This document shows, one piece after another, positions 58,819 to 64,000 of a stretch of DNA of 64,000 bases (position 1 is its first letter; each line of letters opens with the position of its first letter). The notes under the pieces were generated by a model that saw nothing but the letters and a program-made list of their open reading frames with translations, had not been told where the DNA came from and made no database searches. The DNA lies in assembly GCA_014529385.2 (NCBI GenBank), contig CM043971.1:87558840-87622839 (forward strand), given 5' to 3'. The translations under genes and the position numbers were made by a program. Origin of the DNA: Adiantum capillus-veneris. Its lineage: Eukaryota > Streptophyta > Polypodiopsida > Polypodiales > Pteridaceae.

Positions 58819-61367
58819 ATGAATCCTGCTAAGATAAGTATCTATCATCTCCATGTTGGGTTGGAAGATTAATATTCCTCGCTCAAAAAAAGGAATAGGC
58901 TTTGTGAAACTCCTCTTTCTGCCATGGAAGCATTGAGATTAAAACAAAAGAGGCACATTGACCTATGGACAAATGGTAGATTGTATCCCATAGACCCCAT
59001 CACCAAATGCACCCCACCATTTGTCAAGTATTCTTCGTTTATGAGATTTGTAGGAGATGGTATGAAATGGCTATGGGCTATACACAAAACCTTGCAGTAG
59101 AGAGGGACATTCTTAAGCTGGAAAATCATTTGCTACTATAGTTGAACGATTCTCTTAATCATTAGCTTCAAGAAAGCAAGGAAAAGGTAAAGAACCTCCA
59201 ATAATTGTTGAATACAGTTCCAAATGAAAGAAGATAGAGCTTGGCCCTAAACAAAGACAAAAGAAGTTGAAGAATATTGAGAGTCTCAAGTGAGGAGGTG
59301 GAGGTTGCAGTAGACGAATCATAGCAGTGAGGTAAAATTGTTTTTTTAAAATCAAATTGTTACCTTTGTCTTACAATTTGGTATCTTTGGGAGCTATAGC
59401 CTTTATTTGTGTTTACCTCAGGTCCTTAGTTCAGCCAGACTGTTCACAAGGAAACATGAGAGGTGCATCAAAATCATTTCGTGAAGTGATTCCACATGTT
59501 GTTGTTGGCAACCTATTGGATGACAGAAAATTTAGGGTTTCTAGGCAAAAATGCATCAATGGAGTTTTACAAAGTTCTACTTTGGACAAAGATGAAGTTC
59601 AAGGCACTATGAAAAAAGTTGGAATCAGTAGGGTAGGTTACCAAAAGCTATTCAATCTTATCAATAAAAACCTGAAGTAGTCAAGAGCGAAGGGTTCCTT
59701 GCTACTAAAGCCATCAATTGTTTAATAGGCTAGGCTCAAAATTATTTCTAATGTCATGGAGATGCTTGGTGAGCCTTTCCACATCAATGAAATATATCCT
59801 GGTAAGAAGAAAGACCTCAATTTTAACTCCTTCAACAAGTTGTTCTTTGACTTGAGAACTTTGCAGAGAGCAATGATAAAATTCTATGATCTTCAACATA
59901 CTGAGGTGAATGGGCAAGCCATTTTTGTGATCAAATTAGATGAGAATGAAATTGTGAAGGGTAGAAAGCTTGAAAGAGTATCAATAACCCTCATGAAAAG
60001 AGTTGTTTATACCACAAAGGAAACAAAAACCCTAAAAATTTTAGTGTGTAGTCAGAGAAGACCATTTGGTGGCTAGGTGCTTTTGAGGTTGATAGTGAAG
60101 ATTTCAATGTTCCGAATTGGGTATTCCACCACACTAGTATCCTTGCAATAATCAAAGCTCAACAGGTTGGGGAGAAGCTAGATGTTGAGGGTTTTGGTAG
60201 TTACAAGGTGGAAAGCCACATGGGGGGGAGACCTAAAGACAATAAAATGTATGTACAATGTGTTAAGGGGTGCCAATGCCAAAAACCCTTGTATCTACTA
60301 CATGTGTGCAAAAAAGGAATTGAATCCTGCTAATTGGAACCAAGCCCTAGATAGACACCCTAAAGATCCAGACTTTCAAGCTATTTTAGATATTCCCCTT
60401 TCCCATGTCCACCTATGCACAATGCATGCACTTTGTAGAATCATTGAGAAGATTGTGCACCTTTATATAGGGTTTGCATTAAATCTACAACCTTTATCAA
60501 CCACAAAAACTACCATAAAAAGTATTGAAAGTGTATTGTATGATATTGGACTAAGGACTTCATGAGGGGAATGTGGTGATTGAGTCAGACCCCAAGAGGT
60601 AATCTGGTGGAAATAATGTTCCTAGGAAAGCTTCCGTTGTTGGGATGAGGGCTAGAACATTCTTAGGATTCCATGGAAAATTAGGTAGGCCCCTTCATCT
60701 AAAGTCCAGTACAACCAATGGAAGGCTCTACACAATGCTATGAAGGACCATGAAGCTGATGGCAAAGCAAGAAATGAGAAGGCAGAAGTGTGGGAAGCCT
60801 TGAATGCAATCTTTTCTTACTGTGATAAAAGTCATTGGGGGAAGAATGACCTCTCCAACTTTAGAAAAGAGTTGAACAGATTCAAGAAATCCATAACAAG
60901 GGCTTGGAGCTCATAGCACTTCACACACTACATGGTAATATTATGAATTTTGATTCTACTAATTTGCTTCAATACTTTGCGAAAGAAATTATCTTTTTTT
61001 GTGTAGCACATTATCTACAATCACACTCCTTAGTTTGTAAAGAAATATGGAAGCTTGTCAGTCTGGTCTACTCAAGGTATGGAGAAGTTCCACAATCAGG
61101 AAAGAAATAAGTTTTTCTTCAAACACACTAGACATGGTGGAGGAGCTCAAAAACATAATAGCTTGCTTGAAGCATTCAAGTCCTTTTACAATGTGGCACA
61201 GAACAAGATCACAAGAGGCAAAAAAATTACTAGATAATTTTGATATTGATACAAATATACAAAGGAGTATACAAAAAAAGAAGGATGCATACAGTAGGTC
61301 ATTTGCAAGTGAAAGGTTTTTACAATGGCTTTCCACTAGAGAAAGGCAGGTAGCAAATGGGGGATAA
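58819..61367 (+). pseudogene. Element gene C (transposase candidate), longer copy
   Basis: It starts MNPAKISIYHLHVGLED. Exon 1 (to about 59330) has HIDLWTNGRLYPIDPITK and VERDILKLENHL. Exon 2 starts near 59441 (TTTACCTCAG acceptor) with a block ending CINGVLQSSTLDKDEVQ, GTMKKVGISRVGYQKLF. Then come EMLGEPFHINEIYPGKKKD, KLDENEIVKGRKLERVSITL, MGGDLKTIKCMYNVLRGANA with a nearby Cys pair, and SHVHLCTMHALCRIIEKIVH (60394-60440). After that come FLGFHGKLG, QWKALHNAMKDHE and, near the end, WSTQGMEKFHNQERNK and KHTRHGGGA. Conserved Asp residues (KLDE, GGDLK) followed by a Cys/His cluster resemble DDE-type transposase cores; this is inference. Breaks include stops near 58870, 59678 and 60566 and a G-run frameshift at 60223-60229. 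Confidence 0.7.
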
Positions 61368-61639
61368 TACAAGGATCAATTATGGCTACTTGAGCCAACA
61401 TCGGTCTTTTCATTTCTCCCCTCTCCTTTAAGTACTCTTGCTTCTTGTAACCCTACAAGTGCTTACTTATGTCACCAGAAGAGGAGTCGTATTAGATGGG
61501 AACCTACCACCCTTGACAGAGCTAGTAGTGCAAGTATGGGGAGAGTGTGTAATTGGGGAGAGTGGGTAATTCACTTCGTGAGCCCATAAATCTTGGAGCA
61601 AGTCCAAAACTCTAATGTTTTCTTGATTTTCAAGAAGTA

Positions 61640-63153
61640 TGATTTTGTCCACTCCATGTTGTATTAGATGGGAACCTACCACTCTTGATAGAGCTGTAGT
61701 GCAAGTATAGGGAGAGTGTGTAATTGGGGAGAGTGGGTAATTGGGAAAGCATCCTATGGTAGATAGCTATTGTCTCCTTGTTGAGCTTCCCAATGTAATG
61801 GCCCAAACTTTGATTTGTCTTCAGATCCAAAGGCCTAGATCCCTTTTCTCTCCCTAGAAACTTGTCAGGGTCCACAATATCAATTTGTGCAAAAAGTCCC
61901 TCAAACCAATTAAAGTAACTAAAGTTCACTGGCCTAAGCTATGTGCTTGCAAAAATACTATTAGGGTTTTTATCATCTTCAAAAAGGTCCTCTTTCTAGA
62001 GGTTAATGGAAAATCTTGGTTTATTCTCTTTTCTCTCTCTCGGAACTTCTTTGCCCATGTGTTCAATCTTCAATATTTTCTAAATTTAAATTTGCTGGAA
62101 CTCCTCCTCTGTGAGAAGCCCTTGCTCTTTGTAGCTTTGAATAACATTTAGTACATACTCTCTAGCATGGGACTGATCACTGGGCTTTTCAGATTTGGTA
62201 TCAAGCAATGACATTGGGCATGGTGTGTTGTAGTGCACAAAGCCTTTACCATGATCTGACCACTCTACCAAAATAGCAAGGCAATATTCCTCTCTTAGAT
62301 CAAAGAGATTTTGTATATCATTTAGCAATAAATAATCCTTAGTGTTTATCTAGTAGGTGGGCATGGTTACTATTCACAACATGGGATCAAGCTCTTCCTT
62401 TGGAATATGAATGGACTCTTTCACCTTGGTGATGTTCCTTGCCTTGAACTCTGCCACATCCAAAATATCTTTTTCTTTGAAGCCTCTCCATTTCCTCTCT
62501 AATATCTTCAGGTGTTTCCTCCACATCTTTGTCATTCATAACTGCCGTGATTTTTAGAGATTTGGACTCTCCTTCCTCTATTGGAATAAGACTTAAAAAG
62601 AGAAAAACGACAATGTATTCAAGACAAGCTTACAAGCATGATTTCCATGCCACTCGTATGGGTTATGGATATTCTTCTAATCATCTTGGAATAATGTAAA
62701 CTTCTTGGAGCATGTGCTTGGTGTTAAATTGCCTGCTTCAAAAATATCATTAAAGTGTACAAAGTTGCCAACCTTGTGCTGCTTGGTAAGGTCAACAAAC
62801 ACCTTTTATTAGTCAAGAATTCAATTGTTGAAGCCTTCCAGAAAGCTCTCTAATTCATTAAACATTTCCCTGACATAGGCAAACAAAGATAGCTGCTTGA
62901 GTTGGTAGAGTAGGTCCATCAACCTTTCATTACTTGTCTCCTCAACTTTTTCAATTTCCACACCCTCCAAACTCTTTGTAGGCATCTTTTTTGCACAACA
63001 AGGACAGGAATAAACCTCAAAAAATGACATAGTTGTGTCATCTTTACTTAATTTTAGAAGGTAAGGAAGGACGTTGGAACACATATATTTCATGCAAGAA
63101 CGACATATATTAAAAGAAACAAAAAAAAGTATATATATTAAAAGTTGTATCAT
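61640..63153 (-). pseudogene. Element gene B, second copy, decayed
   Basis: From 63153: a segment with CPCCAKKM and TSNERLMDLLYQLKQLSLFA (compare ADERLMSFLYKVNELARFQS in copy 1), a broken middle, LLNDIQNLFDLREE (62328) with EQGLLTEEEFQQI, and after an intron IDIVDPDKFLGREKGSRPLD, then QSLGHYIGKLNKET (61870-61760). The intron acceptor that reads GCAG in copy 1 is GCACAA here, so splicing is probably lost. Several stops. Function unknown. Confidence 0.7.
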
Positions 63154-63210
63154 GCTAACATGATTTTTGAGAGTTTGAAGGACGACATGCTTTTAAATTT
63201 TGTTTTGGGA

Positions 63211-63470
63211 GTTGTGTCATTTCTACACAGAAATAGTTTAGTTGGCTAGCTACACTGCTTTTGCATAGAGAAGACAACTATACTTAGAAAAAGGGTGTGT
63301 TGTTCCTACACAAAAATAGTGTACCGAAATGCATGTCTAGGTACTCTATTTTCGTGTAGGAACAACGTGGTTTTTTGTTTATTTTTTCACGTTGTGTTGC
63401 CTTTGTGCAATTTTTGAGTCACTGAAGAGGCGTCTGCCCCATTAATTTCACGTAGAGATGACACACCTTT
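63211..63470. promoter_or_regulatory. Perfect-looking hairpin and iterated motif upstream of gene B, copy 2
   Basis: Arms 63299-63325 and 63340-63366 are inverted copies of 27 nt with two mismatches around a 14-nt loop. Related motifs lie at 63211-63236 (GTTGTGTCATTTCTACACAG) and, inverted, near 63450-63467 (CACGTAGAGATGACACAC). The position corresponds to the divergent promoter of copy 1. Confidence 0.75.
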
Positions 63471-63735
63471 AAAAATTCATTTAAAAAAGTAATTTTTTTA
63501 AAAATGTACCTTTGTCCTTCCTTAGCATCATTTTGAGCTTTGAGTTCCACTCAAAAACCTTAACAAAATAAAAAAAATCGATTGAAAAATGACATTTATA
63601 AGATTTGGTGGCTATAAATAGTATGTCATTCATCCACCTCGAATTTGTGCACAACGATCAAATCCATGCAAACGGTCAAATTCATGCATCACAATTTGTG
63701 CTAATTCAAATTTTACTTAGATAATTGTGCACTAG

Positions 63736-63744
63736 TATATATAG
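63736..63744 (+). promoter_or_regulatory. Candidate TATA box
   Basis: TATATATAG lies about 60 bp before the lysine-rich frame at 63802, on the strand expected for the second H3-like gene. Confidence 0.35.
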
Positions 63745-63801
63745 AAGATTTCACTACTTTTCACCATCTTTTTGATAATTTTCTCTCACGGCTCAAATGG
63801 G

Positions 63802-63921
63802 GATAAAGGTAAGAGCTTAAAGGCGGATAGAGGAGCTGCATCTTTAAAGCAACCAACCAAAAAGGGAGTTGGTATGAAGCTCCCACCTATTAAAAAAAAA
63901 GGAGATTTTCTCAGAAGGTGA
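63802..63921 (+). pseudogene. Possible N-terminal tail of the second H3-like/Ulp1 gene
   Basis: A short open frame reads DKGKSLKADRGAASLKQPTK, then KKGVGMKLPPIKKKGDFLRR and TGA. It is lysine-rich and divergent from gene B at the place where copy 1 has the H3-like gene's tail. The nearest ATG (63797) is in another frame, so the start is not resolved, and no histone fold is visible before the window ends. Identification rests on position and composition only. Confidence 0.25.
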
Positions 63922-64000
63922 GATGCTTGAGGGAGATAAGGAGAGCAAATAAAGCTTTTACATTTGCAATTTCTAAACTTCGTTTTCAAAGGCTCTGTAG

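Larger units (their letters stand above)
58461..64000. mobile_element. Unrecognised four-gene TIR transposon, copy 2 (right part outside window)
   Basis: It starts CATTAGGGGAAGTTTGAGG and continues to GTAGAGAGAGA, as both ends of copy 1 do. Gene C (plus) then gene B (minus) follow, converging as in copy 1 but in reversed overall orientation. The part that should hold the H3-like/Ulp1 gene and gene D would begin near 63800 and lies mostly beyond the window. Coding regions have many stops. Protein-level divergence from copy 1 is large, so this is an old or different subfamily. Confidence 0.8.

Overview
The window is nuclear DNA of a land plant with a large, repeat-rich genome. Evidence: Ty1/copia and Ty3/gypsy LTR retrotransposons, CACTA (En/Spm) transposase remains, several LINE and SINE families, GT-AG introns, very long dinucleotide microsatellites, and an intact leucine-rich-repeat receptor kinase of the non-RD immune type. 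I cannot name the species; a fern or other non-seed plant, or a gymnosperm, would fit. Almost everything else is transposable-element sequence at different stages of decay, most of it broken by nonsense codons and frameshifts.

Layout. 1-623: gypsy protease scrap and an inverted copia 3' end, cut by a CACTA terminus at 624. 624-7000: CACTA element with microsatellites, a tandem tRNA-derived SINE array (3693-4187) and a decayed TNP2-type transposase (5266-6904). 7143-12003: minus-strand gypsy element lacking integrase, whose 5' LTR is split by a complete copia element (12009-17165, 5-bp target duplication GTTGG). 17166-25400: gag remnant, LINE fragments on both strands, two SINE types. 27700-29000: microsatellite cluster. 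29262-34815: second complete copia element on the minus strand (target duplication AATAA). 35164-36377: LINE ORF1/endonuclease remnant. 45112-51100: LINE tail, about 1-kb tandem repeats and a gypsy scrap. 51411-55725: the intact receptor kinase gene.

The standout is a DNA transposon family that I do not recognise. Copy 1 spans 37622-45111 and is bounded by near-identical terminal inverted repeats starting CATTAGGGGAA. Copy 2 starts at 58461 with the same terminus and runs off the right edge. Copy 1 has four intron-containing genes in alternating orientation. (i) A plus-strand gene may have a ubiquitin-like C-terminal part. (ii) A minus-strand gene begins with the first ten residues of histone H3, has a divergent H3 histone fold, and continues through introns into an Ulp1/C48 (SUMO-protease-like) domain and a lysine-rich SPKK-like tail. 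(iii) A plus-strand acidic protein is of unknown function. (iv) A minus-strand gene is the best transposase candidate. Genes iii and iv recur in copy 2, tail to tail as in copy 1. Copy 1 has lost the middle of gene iv, including the most transposase-like segment, while copy 2 keeps it. A transposon-borne H3-fold plus Ulp1 protein suggests an element that acts on host chromatin or SUMO-dependent silencing; that function is inference.

How the parts work together: the receptor kinase is the only gene that looks intact and host-serving. The LTR elements each once made gag, protease, integrase and reverse transcriptase. The four genes of the new family share two intergenic control regions, one of them a divergent promoter full of a short GC-rich motif.
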